Notes: generated from the letters alone by a model not told the origin. A DNA stretch of 44,903 nucleotides from Comamonadaceae bacterium (GCA_947451285.1 CANFYL010000005.1:1-44903); one strand, 5' to 3'. Shown: positions 18,352 through 25,310, counted from the stretch's first letter. Numbers and translations: made by a program.

Positions 18352-19320
18352 ATGAACGCTCTAGTTGTTGGTGGAGCTGGGTATATAGGGTCTCACATGG
18401 TCAAGATGCTTGGCCAACTGGGGTGCAGCGTAACAACCTTGGATGACTTGTCCAGCGGTCACCGCGATGCCGTGCTTTGTGGCGATTTTGTGCAGGGCAA
18501 CTTTGGCGACCGAACGTTGCTAGACACAGTGCTTTCGCGTGGGTTTGATGCCGTGATGCATTTTGCCTCGTTCATCCAGGTGGGTGAGTCTGTGCAGCAC
18601 CCAGACAAGTACTACCGCAACAACGTCACCAACACGCTGGGCCTGCTCGATGCAATGCGTTCGCATGGGGTGAACAAGTTCATCTTCTCGTCGACTGCTG
18701 CCACTTTTGGCGAACCACAGTACACACCGATTGATGAACTGCATCCGCAGCAGCCCATAAACCCTTATGGACGTACGAAGCTCATGGTTGAGCAGGCTTT
18801 GGCTGACTACGATAAGGCCTTTGGGGTTAAATCGGTCTGTCTGCGTTACTTCAACGCGGCGGGTGCTGACCCTGAAGGGCTATTGGGAGAGCGGCATGAC
18901 CCCGAAACGCATTTAATTCCGCTGGTGCTGCAAACGGCATCTGGTAGACGCCCCAGCATTTCAGTGTTTGGTCATGACTACGATACACCTGACGGCACTT
19001 GCATTCGCGACTACATTCATATTCAAGACCTGTGCTCTGCCCACTGGTTGGCCTTGCAGTCCTTGGTAAATGGCGCAGCCAGCCAGTCCTACAACCTGGG
19101 CAACGGCAATGGGTTCTCGGTACAGGAAGTCATTGACACTGCTGAGCAGGTAACCGGTCGCAAGATTTCAGTGGTGAATGGGCCTCGCCGTGATGGTGAT
19201 CCAGCTCGACTGGTCGCGGATTCGCGCCTTGCCCGCGAGAAACTTGGTTGGCAGCCGCAGTATGCGGATTTGGCAACCATCATTGACCATGCTTGGAAGT
19301 TGGAGACACGGGGCGGATGA
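18352..19320 (+). CDS. galE: UDP-glucose 4-epimerase
   Basis: A 322-residue NAD-dependent epimerase. GGAGYIGSHM is at residues 7-16, LDDLSSGHRDAV follows, FSSTAATFGEP holds the catalytic Ser/Thr, and NPYGRTKLMVE the YxxxK pair near residue 138. The late motif LRYFNAAGADP is typical of GalE. It interconverts UDP-glucose and UDP-galactose, and possibly the N-acetyl forms, to supply the repeat unit. ATG 18352 is preceded by a TTG that I did not use. Composition returns to the host level here. The last 41 bases overlap the end of the convergent TPR gene. Confidence 0.94.
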   Translation: MNALVVGGAGYIGSHMVKMLGQLGCSVTTLDDLSSGHRDAVLCGDFVQGNFGDRTLLDTVLSRGFDAVMHFASFIQVGESVQHPDKYYRNNVTNTLGLLDAMRSHGVNKFIFSSTAATFGEPQYTPIDELHPQQPINPYGRTKLMVEQALADYDKAFGVKSVCLRYFNAAGADPEGLLGERHDPETHLIPLVLQTASGRRPSISVFGHDYDTPDGTCIRDYIHIQDLCSAHWLALQSLVNGAASQSYNLGNGNGFSVQEVIDTAEQVTGRKISVVNGPRRDGDPARLVADSRLAREKLGWQPQYADLATIIDHAWKLETRGG

Positions 19321-20404
19321 ATCCGTGCCGATCCCACGGCCAAATCTCATCTCCCCACCGATTCGTGACCTTTCGCACTATCTTCTTGGACAGCGTGTCC
19401 GTGATGCGATTGATGAAATCCAATGATCGCTGTGCGTAGGGTGCGCGCTTTTCAGAGTCTCGCTCGTAGGTCATCCCCTCATGGAGCGCCGTCATCTCAG
19501 CGCGCTCCTTCAGCACGGGTGATGCATTGAACACCCAGTCGACGAAGTCGATCTCCTCCGGCGTCCAGTCACAGGCGGCGGAGTTAAGGTAGTCAACCGC
19601 CCATTCAGGGCCGTGCACATTGCTGGCATGCCAGTACAGATGTTCTGAAAGCACCGTGCGTCCGGTCAACCCCTCCGCCATGTAGGGGTTCGCGGCAATG
19701 CCCCGCCGCAGGTAGGTGCAGGCCGCCACATAGTCCCCCTCCCGAAACGCAATCAGCGCAGCCTGGTACCAGTGCGCCGGTGAGTTGGGCGCGCCTTTCA
19801 GGTATTCCTTCATGGCGGCTTGGTGGTCACCCTGGAGCAGGGCGATATCACCCAGCAAGAAGCGCACACCGATGTTGTCCATGGGGCACCAGGCCAGCAT
19901 CTGCTTGGCCAGCGCCATGGCGGCTTCGCCCCCTTTGGCTTTGTCCTGCCGGCGCATCAAGCCCAGCAGGGTGCCGTGCGCCAGGCGCAGGAAGGGCCGG
20001 TTGTCCACCTCACCCCAGGTGATCTGGCCTTTGAAGCCTTTGGGGATGTGGGCCACTGCCTGCTTGTGGGCCCGTTCATACACCTCGCTGGCTTCATCCT
20101 GCAGGCCCAGTGCCCACAGCCGGTTGGCAATGAAGTTCTGAATTTCCAGGTTGTAGGGCGTGGTGGCTTCCAGCTTGCGCGCTTGCATCAGCGCCTGCTT
20201 GTGGCTGAGTTGGCCGGCCCCCAGCTTGTCGATCAGCACATCCAGGGCTTCTTCGTCCTGCCAGTGGCGGCTAAAACGGCCGTATTGGGTGGGCTTGCCC
20301 GTTTCTGGGTCATCGAAAGTTTCGATGGTGAAAGAAAGGGAGGAGAACTCAGGACTTGGGACTGAGGACTGAGTGGGGGCCGGGTCAGGTTTTTTCTTGG
20401 GCAT
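19280..20404 (-). CDS. Tetratricopeptide-repeat protein of unknown function
   Basis: A 374-residue soluble protein. The first 35 residues are rich in Pro and Ser and probably disordered. Beyond about residue 80 there are repeated helix pairs of TPR type, for example LLGDIALLQGDHQAAMKEYLKGAP and HWYQAALIAFREGDYVAACTYLRRG (A at positions 8, 20 and 27 of the repeat). The region after residue 270 is rich in aromatic residues and not recognised. No signal peptide is seen. ATG 20404 is preferred over an upstream in-frame start at 20491. The gene's 5' end overlaps the XRE regulator by 20 bases, so both are one transcript. The 3' end overlaps galE in the opposite direction, which may reflect truncation where the polysaccharide locus was inserted. 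Confidence 0.75.
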   Translation of the reverse strand: MPKKKPDPAPTQSSVPSPEFSSLSFTIETFDDPETGKPTQYGRFSRHWQDEEALDVLIDKLGAGQLSHKQALMQARKLEATTPYNLEIQNFIANRLWALGLQDEASEVYERAHKQAVAHIPKGFKGQITWGEVDNRPFLRLAHGTLLGLMRRQDKAKGGEAAMALAKQMLAWCPMDNIGVRFLLGDIALLQGDHQAAMKEYLKGAPNSPAHWYQAALIAFREGDYVAACTYLRRGIAANPYMAEGLTGRTVLSEHLYWHASNVHGPEWAVDYLNSAACDWTPEEIDFVDWVFNASPVLKERAEMTALHEGMTYERDSEKRAPYAQRSLDFINRITDTLSKKIVRKVTNRWGDEIWPWDRHGFIRPVSPTSKHGQ

Positions 20405-20711
20405 GGTCAGAATTTGGAGCTTCGGGGTGGTTGGGTGCGGCAGCGGCTTGGCCAGCGTGGGTGGTATATATGCGGCCGTTGTTGGCCACATAGCGGCGCA
20501 GATCGGGCGCCATGGCGTCCGGCACGATCAACGCCGTCATTCCCATCGCCTCCGCCATGCGCTCGATGGACGACAAACGCGGATCGCGCTTGCCGCTTTC
20601 AATCTCCGACAAATGCTGCGGCGACATGCCCACCTTGGCAGACAACATCTCGAGCGTCAGACGACGCTGGTTGCGCTGGCGGCGCAGGAAGGCGGGAATC
20701 AAAGTGTCCAT
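20385..20711 (-). CDS. XRE-family helix-turn-helix regulator
   Basis: A 108-residue protein. The N-terminal 65 residues form a Cro/C1-type HTH (RRLTLEMLSAKVGMSPQHLS then EIESGKRDPRLSSIERMA). A tail of about 35 residues without recognisable structure follows. It is encoded just upstream of the TPR protein and overlaps it. A perfect 16-base palindrome lies 34 bases before the start codon and is a natural operator, so autoregulation is likely. XRE proteins of this size are often antitoxins or repressors. The TPR partner does not look like a known toxin, so I do not call a toxin-antitoxin system. Confidence 0.85.
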   Translation of the reverse strand: MDTLIPAFLRRQRNQRRLTLEMLSAKVGMSPQHLSEIESGKRDPRLSSIERMAEAMGMTALIVPDAMAPDLRRYVANNGRIYTTHAGQAAAAPNHPEAPNSDHAQEKT

Positions 20712-20744
20712 GGGGGTAGCGTAGCGCAGCCACGGGGTAATCGC

Positions 20745-20760
20745 TCATACGATCGTATGA
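20745..20760. promoter_or_regulatory. Perfect palindrome, probable XRE operator
   Basis: The 16 bases TCATACGATCGTATGA are a perfect inverted repeat with no spacer. They lie 34 bases upstream of the XRE start on the minus strand, where an autoregulatory operator is expected. The flanking bases are not symmetrical. Binding by this particular regulator is inferred from position. Confidence 0.6.
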
Positions 20761-20795
20761 ATTCGTGTGGGGGTGCGATCTTTTTTGGCATCGGG

Positions 20796-21011
20796 TCAGT
20801 CCTGTGGGTTCGTCAGTTCCCCTTTGCAGCCGGTGGCACTTTGCAGGGTCTGCCGCTCAAAAGATTCGATGTCCTCGAGCCGGTAGCGAACGTGGCCCCG
20901 GAGCTTGAGAAAGACAGGGCCCATGCCCTCGGATCGCCATCGGGCGACAGTCGACAGGCTGATCGACCAGCGCTTGGCAAGAACTTCGGGCGTGAGGATG
21001 GCGTTTTCCAT
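20796..21011 (-). CDS. Small HTH DNA-binding protein (paralogue 1)
   Basis: A 71-residue protein consisting of little more than one MerR/AlpA-like helix-turn-helix (HTH_17 type): LTPEVLAKRWSISLSTVARW, then GPVFLKLRGHVRYRLEDIESFE. The form 'xLA.RW.iS..Tl..WR' followed by 'GP.F.KL...VRY...dI' is shared with two further genes in this island (22064 and 22551). AGGAAG lies 7-8 bases before ATG 21011. A longer open frame upstream is not credible because the family begins here. It stands back to back with the parDE operon, with a repeated box between them. Such proteins act as excisionases or small regulators in mobile elements, but no integrase is near. Confidence 0.8.
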   Translation of the reverse strand: MENAILTPEVLAKRWSISLSTVARWRSEGMGPVFLKLRGHVRYRLEDIESFERQTLQSATGCKGELTNPQD

Positions 21012-21042
21012 GGGGCTTCCTGTTTGCAGTTGAGACGTGCCT

Positions 21043-21072
21043 ATGAACGCGCTGTTCTCAATGGAAGCCAAG
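21043..21072. repeat. Repeated box, copy A (between HTH 1 and parD)
   Basis: Two identical segments, ATGAACGCGCTGTT and ATGGAAGCCAAG, separated by 4 bases. The same pair with the same spacing recurs at 22813-22842. In both places it lies 31-34 bases upstream of an HTH paralogue start on the minus strand and in front of a toxin-antitoxin operon on the plus strand. The core GAACGCGCTGTTC is an inverted repeat around GCGCT. It may be an operator or a recombination scar. Read on the plus strand it could encode MNALFSMEAK at the start of a short open frame. Confidence 0.65.
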
Positions 21073-21207
21073 TGGAATCTGCTGAACCAACAGTCCGTCT
21101 TGGGACGCGGGTTCAATGTTGAAACGCGGAATTGAAGTGCCTGGACGGTGGGGGCGGTGACCATGCGTCGCCGCCGGTAGGCCCGACCGTTTGACCGCAA
21201 ACGCCTG

Positions 21208-21228
21208 CATTGGCATAATCTGCCAATG
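21208..21228. promoter_or_regulatory. Inverted repeat in front of parD, probable ParD operator
   Basis: CATTGGCA, 5 bases, TGCCAATG: a perfect 8-base inverted repeat ending 20 bases before the parD start codon. The spacer with its flank reads CATAATC, which resembles a -10 element. ParD-type antitoxins repress their own promoter through such sites, so autoregulation of parDE is the likely role. Not tested here. Confidence 0.65.
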
Positions 21229-21248
21229 ATGTCTATTCGGAGATAAGC

Positions 21249-21530
21249 ATGCCCACACGCAACGTTGTGCTCACAGATCACCAAGCCACCTTGGTGGAGC
21301 AGTTGGTCACCAGCGGTCGCTACCAAAACGCGAGTGAAGTGCTGCGCGAAGGGCTTCGCTTGGTGGAGCAACGCGAGGCGGAAGACGCCCATCGGCTTGA
21401 AGCGCTTCGTGCGGCTGTGCAGCTTGGGGCTGCAGACATTGCCGCAGGACGGTTCAAATCCTTTGACACCAAAGCATCGCTGCGTGACCATCTCAGGTCC
21501 GTTGCCAACAAGGCAGCTGCAGCTGCATGA
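21249..21530 (+). CDS. parD: Type II antitoxin, ParD family
   Basis: A 93-residue ParD/CopG-like antitoxin. The N-terminal ribbon-helix-helix reads RNVVLTDHQATLVEQLV, then SGRYQNASEVLREGLRLVEQ, the latter being the typical ParD segment. The C-terminal third, predicted to be flexible, would wrap the toxin. GGAGA sits 5 bases before ATG 21249, and a perfect inverted repeat lies just upstream. The stop overlaps the toxin start (ATGA), the standard arrangement. It neutralises ParE and represses the operon with it. Confidence 0.92.
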   Translation: MPTRNVVLTDHQATLVEQLVTSGRYQNASEVLREGLRLVEQREAEDAHRLEALRAAVQLGAADIAAGRFKSFDTKASLRDHLRSVANKAAAAA

Positions 21531-21877
21531 GCGTAGTCTGGAAAGTCCGCCTGGCTGCGCAGGCGGAGTTGGATTTTTCCGAAATCATCACCTGGACGCT
21601 TGAAAACTTTGGTGAGCGCCAAGCCGAGACTTACGCTGAGACGCTGACCCTGGCCATCGAGGCCTTGCATGACGGGCTCGAGCAGCTGGGTGCCAAAGTG
21701 CGAGACGACATCGGGCCCGGCATCCGCACCTTGCACGTGGCTCGCCAGGGCAGAAGTGGGCGTCATTTTGTTGTGTTTAGTGAGGCTAAAGATCATTTCA
21801 TCGATGTCCTACGGCTGTTGCACGACAGCATGGACTTGGCCAGGCACATCCCACCTGCCAACCACCAATCACACTGA
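21527..21877 (+). CDS. parE: Type II toxin, RelE/ParE family
   Basis: A 116-residue toxin of the RelE/ParE fold. Recognisable parts are VRLAAQAELDFSEIITWTLE at the N-terminus, the central FGERQAETYAETL helix, and the C-terminal strand pair IRTLHVARQGRSGRHFVVFS then DVLRLLHDSMD. ParE toxins inhibit DNA gyrase; RelE relatives cleave mRNA. The ParD-type antitoxin beside it favours the gyrase type. The frame is intact with no truncation. It overlaps parD by 4 bases. The last ten residues extend slightly beyond the usual end. Confidence 0.92.
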   Translation: MSVVWKVRLAAQAELDFSEIITWTLENFGERQAETYAETLTLAIEALHDGLEQLGAKVRDDIGPGIRTLHVARQGRSGRHFVVFSEAKDHFIDVLRLLHDSMDLARHIPPANHQSH

Positions 21878-21987
21878 CGACCAGAGCGGGAATTTGTGCC
21901 AAACCCGCAGCGATTGCCATTTATCCTCAACCATTGCTAACGGCAGTGGAGAGTGAGTTCGATCCCGGTCGCCTGCCCACCAATAAT

Positions 21988-22044
21988 TTACGGTCCGTTA
22001 CGGTGTCGATCGGTCTGTTACCGAAACCCCCTGAGAATTACGGT
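21988..22044. repeat. Cluster of TTACGGT repeats
   Basis: Three exact copies of TTACGGT at 21988-21994, 21998-22004 and 22038-22044, with a related GTTACCG at 22016-22022 between them. The first two are spaced 10 bases start to start. They lie in the 187-base gap between parE and the convergent HTH paralogue 2. Role unknown; a protein-binding array or a relic of a mobile-element end is possible. Confidence 0.4.
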
Positions 22045-22063
22045 GAAACCCGGCTGATGGATG

Positions 22064-22273
22064 TCAGCTGACTACCCGCAAAGACTGCTCTTCAAAGTCG
22101 ATCACGGCTTGCAGGGGGTACCGAACGGCCCAGCCTTGCAACTTGACGAATTGCGGGCCAGTTTTGCGCCGGCGCCAGTCTTGAAGGGTGCGCACGCTGA
22201 TCTTCCAGCGGCTTGCCAATTCGGTCTCGTTGAACATGGTGGTGGGCTCAGCATGAGTTGCTTGGGTTTGCAT
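22064..22273 (-). CDS. Small HTH DNA-binding protein (paralogue 2)
   Basis: A 69-residue single-domain HTH protein related to the genes at 20796 and 22551: FNETELASRWKISVRTLQDW, then GPQFVKLQGWAVRYPLQAVI. AAGGAG lies 8 bases before ATG 22273. An inner ATG 12 codons later (MFNETELA) is a second possible start. Unlike the other two it has no divergent toxin-antitoxin partner and no copy of the repeated box. It lies 277 bases downstream of paralogue 3 on the same strand. The recognition helix differs in several positions, so its target probably differs. Confidence 0.78.
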   Translation of the reverse strand: MQTQATHAEPTTMFNETELASRWKISVRTLQDWRRRKTGPQFVKLQGWAVRYPLQAVIDFEEQSLRVVS

Positions 22274-22550
22274 GAATTTCACTCCTTGACGGTGATGCGC
22301 AGCAAATCTCGCTACGTGTCTGTATTGGGCCGGAAACGCCACGTACAAGCCAGAAGGGAGTTGGGGGCCACTGCGTAGGCTTGGGCAAGATTGCTGGTCC
22401 CTGCATACCAGTGATGGCAGTTGCAGATTCGTGAACAGGGTTGATGGTCGCAATGGGATGGCTGCGTACGGTTGAGCAGGCGAGATTTCCGCAGCCGTCC
22501 GCAATCTCAGCCAACTTCTGCTACGGGGCAGCAGGAAGCAGCAGCGTTCC
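22274..22550. other. Non-coding gap between HTH paralogues 2 and 3
   Basis: No open frame with a recognisable product or good ribosome-binding site was found in these 277 bases on either strand, apart from the ribosome-binding site of paralogue 2 at the left edge. There is no clear hairpin terminator. It may be the remains of a deleted gene between two HTH cassettes. Confidence 0.4.
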
Positions 22551-22778
22551 TCATTGGGCATCTGCGGCATGCCTTGGGACGGCGCCCGCGCGGTACCGTG
22601 TCGATGCATGCAAGGCTTGGTTCTCGTATGCCAGGATGTCGGTGTCGCGGTAGCGCACTTGGCCCCGGAGCTTCAGGAAAAGTGGACCAATGCCCTCGGC
22701 GCGCCAGCGCTCCAGGGTTGATTCACTGAGCTGCCAGCGCTGAGCCAGTTCGGTTTGGGAAATGCATCGTCCGTCCAT
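22551..22778 (-). CDS. Small HTH DNA-binding protein (paralogue 3)
   Basis: A 75-residue HTH protein, the closest relative of paralogue 1. ISQTELAQRWQLSESTLERW is followed by GIGPLFLKLRGQVRYRDTDI, sharing the GP-FLKLRG-VRYR-DI frame. GAAGGAA lies 8 bases before ATG 22778. It is back to back with the Xre-RES operon and has the repeated box upstream at the same distance as paralogue 1, so the HTH-box-toxin/antitoxin layout occurs twice in this island. Likely a local regulator; an excisionase origin cannot be excluded. Confidence 0.8.
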   Translation of the reverse strand: MDGRCISQTELAQRWQLSESTLERWRAEGIGPLFLKLRGQVRYRDTDILAYENQALHASTRYRAGAVPRHAADAQ

Positions 22779-22812
22779 TTTGGTTTCCTTCCGCAGGTGT
22801 TGTCAGGCCTCC

Positions 22813-22842
22813 ATGAACGCGCTGTTTGCCATGGAAGCCAAG
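22813..22842. repeat. Repeated box, copy B (between HTH 3 and xre)
   Basis: Same two blocks as at 21043-21072 (ATGAACGCGCTGTT, 4 bases, ATGGAAGCCAAG), differing only in the 4-base spacer region. It lies 34 bases upstream of the paralogue 3 start and about 45 bases upstream of the xre promoter. Sequence outside the box is not conserved between the copies. The plus-strand reading gives MNALFAMEAK. Confidence 0.65.
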
Positions 22843-22885
22843 CTCAATTCGCAAGATGGCTGAATTGTTTTGTTTGAAACGGTTC

Positions 22886-22914
22886 TTGTTTCTTTAAAAA
22901 CAAACGGCTATACT
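22886..22914 (+). promoter_or_regulatory. Promoter with overlapping palindrome for the xre-res operon
   Basis: A -35-like TTGTTT (22886-22891) and a -10 TATACT (22909-22914) are separated by 17 bases. The -35 forms one arm of an inverted repeat TTGTTT-6-AAACAA (22886-22903), a good site for autorepression by the Xre antitoxin. AGAGGAG follows at 22936-22942, directly before the xre start. Confidence 0.6.
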
Positions 22915-22948
22915 GCAGTCCTGACCTGTACAGAAAGAGGAGTTGGCC

Positions 22949-23344
22949 ATGGGAGCTGTAGCTGAACGAGAAGTGACGGCGTCACAAGACCGTGGCGCGC
23001 TGGCCAAGATGGTCATGACTTTGCTCGACCACTGGAAGTTGAGCACCGAGGACCAGGCGGCACTGCTGGGCATTGCCAGCAGCAACCGCGCTGCGTTGTC
23101 GAACTACCGCAGCGGCAAGCCCATCGGTACCAGCCGCGACCAGTACGAAAGAGTGGGGCACTTGCTGGGCATCCACAAAAACCTGCGCTTGTTGTTCCCT
23201 CAGAACCGGGACTTGGCCTACCGCTGGATGAGCACCCGCAACAAAGCGTTCGACAACTTGACGCCCGTCGAAGTGGTCAAGGAGTGGGGCTTTGCTGGCC
23301 TGCTGATGGTGCGTGGCTACCTCGATCGCGCGCGGGGCGTTTGA
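22949..23344 (+). CDS. Type II antitoxin, Xre/MbcA/ParS family
   Basis: A 131-residue antitoxin. The N-terminal half is an Xre-like HTH ([20 protein letters not shown] then SNYRSGKPI). The C-terminal half is the toxin-binding Xre_MbcA_ParS region ([20 protein letters not shown], then [12 protein letters not shown] and [10 protein letters not shown]). The latter ends close to the C-terminus, which would plug the active site of the RES toxin. ATG 22949 with AGAGGAG 6 bases upstream is preferred over TTG 22943. It lies 12 bases before the toxin gene, and a promoter overlapped by a palindrome lies upstream, which suggests autoregulation. Confidence 0.9.
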   Translation: MGAVAEREVTASQDRGALAKMVMTLLDHWKLSTEDQAALLGIASSNRAALSNYRSGKPIGTSRDQYERVGHLLGIHKNLRLLFPQNRDLAYRWMSTRNKAFDNLTPVEVVKEWGFAGLLMVRGYLDRARGV

Positions 23345-23356
23345 ACTGAGCGCGCC

Positions 23357-24073
23357 GTGAACTCCCTGTTCGCACAACTCACACTCGCCGACGTCCATCA
23401 GGATGTGGCCCGGAACATCGTCTCCCTGCGCGAGTCGCAGGATTTGTTTGATGACCTGACCGAGGACCCGGCCGAGTGGTTGCTGGCGCAGAGGGTGGAA
23501 GACGAAGTCAAGCCGCCGCCGTACCGTTCTCGTACGCCGCTGATCGATCGCCCGTTTGAGGACGCCGAATGGTTCAACGCCATCGCGTGGCCTTTCAAGA
23601 ACTGGCAGGCAAGCCGATTCTCGGATGGCACATACGGCGTGTGGTACGGATCAGAATCGGTCGAAACGACGGTCTATGAGTCGGCCTACCACTGGTACAA
23701 AGGCCTGCTTTCCGATGCTGGGTATGAGCGCCATGTGGTGATGACCGAGCGCAAGGTTTACATGGTGGCCTGCGGTGCGGCGCTGCTCGACTTCCGAAAA
23801 GCAAGTCACAAACATGCGGATCTTTTGCATCCTTCGGACTATGCGTTTTGCCAATCGGTGGGTGCCAGGATTCACCGAGAGGGGCACCCCGGTCTTTTGA
23901 CGCCGTCGGTTCGCAGGCCTGCTGGCGAAAACGCGGCGATTTTCAACCCCGACGTGCTGTCCAACCCAAGGCTCAACTGCCAGCTGACTTATCGCCTGGA
24001 CGGCGATCAGATCATGGTGGAGAAGCAACCTGGGGTGGCATGGCTCACCTTGGCTGTGGCGAGCTTTTCTTAG
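23357..24073 (+). CDS. RES-domain toxin
   Basis: A 238-residue protein with the RES fold of NAD+-degrading or ADP-ribosylating toxins. [18 protein letters not shown] is followed by [20 protein letters not shown] and [12 protein letters not shown] (about residues 85-115), which contain the Arg, Tyr and Glu residues typical of the active pocket. The start is GTG 23357, 12 bases after the antitoxin. Known relatives deplete NAD+ (MbcT, Res of Pseudomonas putida) or modify PRPP synthetase (ParT). Length is toward the long end of the family because of an N-terminal extension of about 60 residues. The frame is intact. Confidence 0.9.
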   Translation: MNSLFAQLTLADVHQDVARNIVSLRESQDLFDDLTEDPAEWLLAQRVEDEVKPPPYRSRTPLIDRPFEDAEWFNAIAWPFKNWQASRFSDGTYGVWYGSESVETTVYESAYHWYKGLLSDAGYERHVVMTERKVYMVACGAALLDFRKASHKHADLLHPSDYAFCQSVGARIHREGHPGLLTPSVRRPAGENAAIFNPDVLSNPRLNCQLTYRLDGDQIMVEKQPGVAWLTLAVASFS

Positions 24074-24279
24074 CATGGACTTCAATGCCGAGGTTTATTG
24101 CCTGAAGTGCCTAGAAAATAAGCATGGGAGCGTTGAGTACGGCTGAGGGTTTCGCTGCTTTTCAGGAAATGTCACCGGGGTTTACGGCAGAATATCGACA
24201 TACCCTTCGCAGCCATCAGGGGCCGTGAGAGTGTTGTTTGATGCGTGGTGTCGAGGCACCACCATATGCAAAGACAAAG
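24074..24279. other. Non-coding gap after the RES toxin gene
   Basis: No convincing gene was found in these 206 bases. A short hairpin GTGGTG-TCGAGG-CACCAC lies at 24245-24262, and a strong terminator follows directly after the gap. Either the toxin transcript has a long 3' tail or a small RNA is encoded here. I see no good promoter to decide. Confidence 0.4.
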
Positions 24280-24311
24280 GCCGCTAGGTTTAACCACCTA
24301 GCGGCTTTTTT
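24280..24311 (+). terminator. Strong intrinsic terminator
   Basis: A perfect 10-base stem GCCGCTAGGT / ACCTAGCGGC with a 6-base loop is followed by six T on the plus strand, then immediately by the stop codon of the convergent MerR gene. On the minus strand the hairpin is followed by CTTTGTCTTTG, so it may also act weakly for the MerR transcript. Confidence 0.85.
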
Positions 24312-25289
24312 CTATGACTTGTTTTTCTCTTCATGCAAGTCAATGCCTTCATGTTGCGCAATTTTCTCAAGCGCATTTTCAAACAATGACCTGGCAGATC
24401 CAGAGATTGAGCGCAAATAAGCATGCAAGTGCGCGTCCTCTGCATTCTTGTTCAAACACTCCTGGCTGTACGCTTCAAAACTCGCAAGTTGTGAAATCAG
24501 CTCGGCTACATGCCGAGGGCATTCGCATAGAACATTGGTAGAAATGCCGGCCACACGTGCCAATGTTTCGTCCGAGTATTTTCGGCTGGCAATCACAGAC
24601 CCTCGGGTGCCAAACTCTTGTGCGCGTGTTTGGTCAACAAACACCACGGACTGCAAGAGCTCTGCGAGTTCAATGTCAGAGATGGGCTCGCGCCGCACAA
24701 TCAAACCCGAAAACTTCATGGCTTGGATCACGGACTCAGGCGCAAAGTTGTAGATCACGATGGTCTGAGCGAATTTGTGTTTTAAAACAAGATTCTGAAT
24801 CTGCGCCTGAACACCTGCTTGCAGTGTGTTGACTTTGATCAGAAGTACCTGTGGGCTTTCTCCAAACTCAGCCTCGGCTGCTGCGGCCAAGTCCACCAAG
24901 ACGTCGGTGACTTTGATTCTGTTTTGCCTCAGTCCAGTGGCAAATTTTTTCGATTCAATTCGGATGGCGAGACCCAAGCCCACAACAGCCAAAGTCACGG
25001 GTTCGCCTTGAGCACCCAATTTGCTGTGTGCGTTGTTTTGCAAATTACTCATTCTGCGCAGCTGTTCCAAGTCAAGTCCCGCAATCGCACTGATGGCATG
25101 TCCTTCGTTGGAGAGTTGCTTGAGCAAGATGGCTTTGGAAACATCTCGCTCTTCAAACAAGCGCTGCTTTCCCTCTGTCTTGCGCGGGGTGAAGGCTGCA
25201 TAACGCGTCTCCCAAATCCTCAAGGTAGACACAGGAATACCTGTCGTCTTTGACATCGCACCGATTCGAAACAGCAAGTCATTGGGCAT
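24312..25289 (-). CDS. MerR-family regulator with CarH/LitR-like architecture
   Basis: A 325-residue regulator. The N-terminal MerR winged helix (residues 7-75) has STLRIWETRY, the form typical of the CarH/LitR/MlrA branch rather than metal-sensing MerR. Residues about 95-210 look like an alpha/beta domain in the place of the cobalamin-binding domain, with GLGLAIRIESKKFATGL where CarH has its B12-ligand loop. The cobalamin histidine motif is absent, so light or B12 sensing is doubtful. A C-terminal helical part of about 100 residues follows. ATG 25289 is chosen; the longer frame upstream is a low-complexity AT-rich leader. It is divergent from the Rrf2-like gene, with 11-bp-spaced repeats between them. 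Confidence 0.8.
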   Translation of the reverse strand: MPNDLLFRIGAMSKTTGIPVSTLRIWETRYAAFTPRKTEGKQRLFEERDVSKAILLKQLSNEGHAISAIAGLDLEQLRRMSNLQNNAHSKLGAQGEPVTLAVVGLGLAIRIESKKFATGLRQNRIKVTDVLVDLAAAAEAEFGESPQVLLIKVNTLQAGVQAQIQNLVLKHKFAQTIVIYNFAPESVIQAMKFSGLIVRREPISDIELAELLQSVVFVDQTRAQEFGTRGSVIASRKYSDETLARVAGISTNVLCECPRHVAELISQLASFEAYSQECLNKNAEDAHLHAYLRSISGSARSLFENALEKIAQHEGIDLHEEKNKS

Positions 25290-25310
25290 AGGGTTTGTCA
25301 AAATCAGACA

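Noticed and set aside
20796-22778. HTH paralogues as AlpA/excisionase genes of a prophage
   Set aside because: No integrase, terminase, capsid, tail or lysis gene and no attachment-site tRNA is present in the window, so a prophage cannot be supported.
24245-24265. GTGGTG-TCGAGG-CACCAC followed by CA, which looks like a tRNA or tmRNA 3' end with CCA
   Set aside because: No T-arm, anticodon arm or acceptor pairing could be built around it, and no tmRNA 5' start is upstream. It is better read as a simple hairpin.
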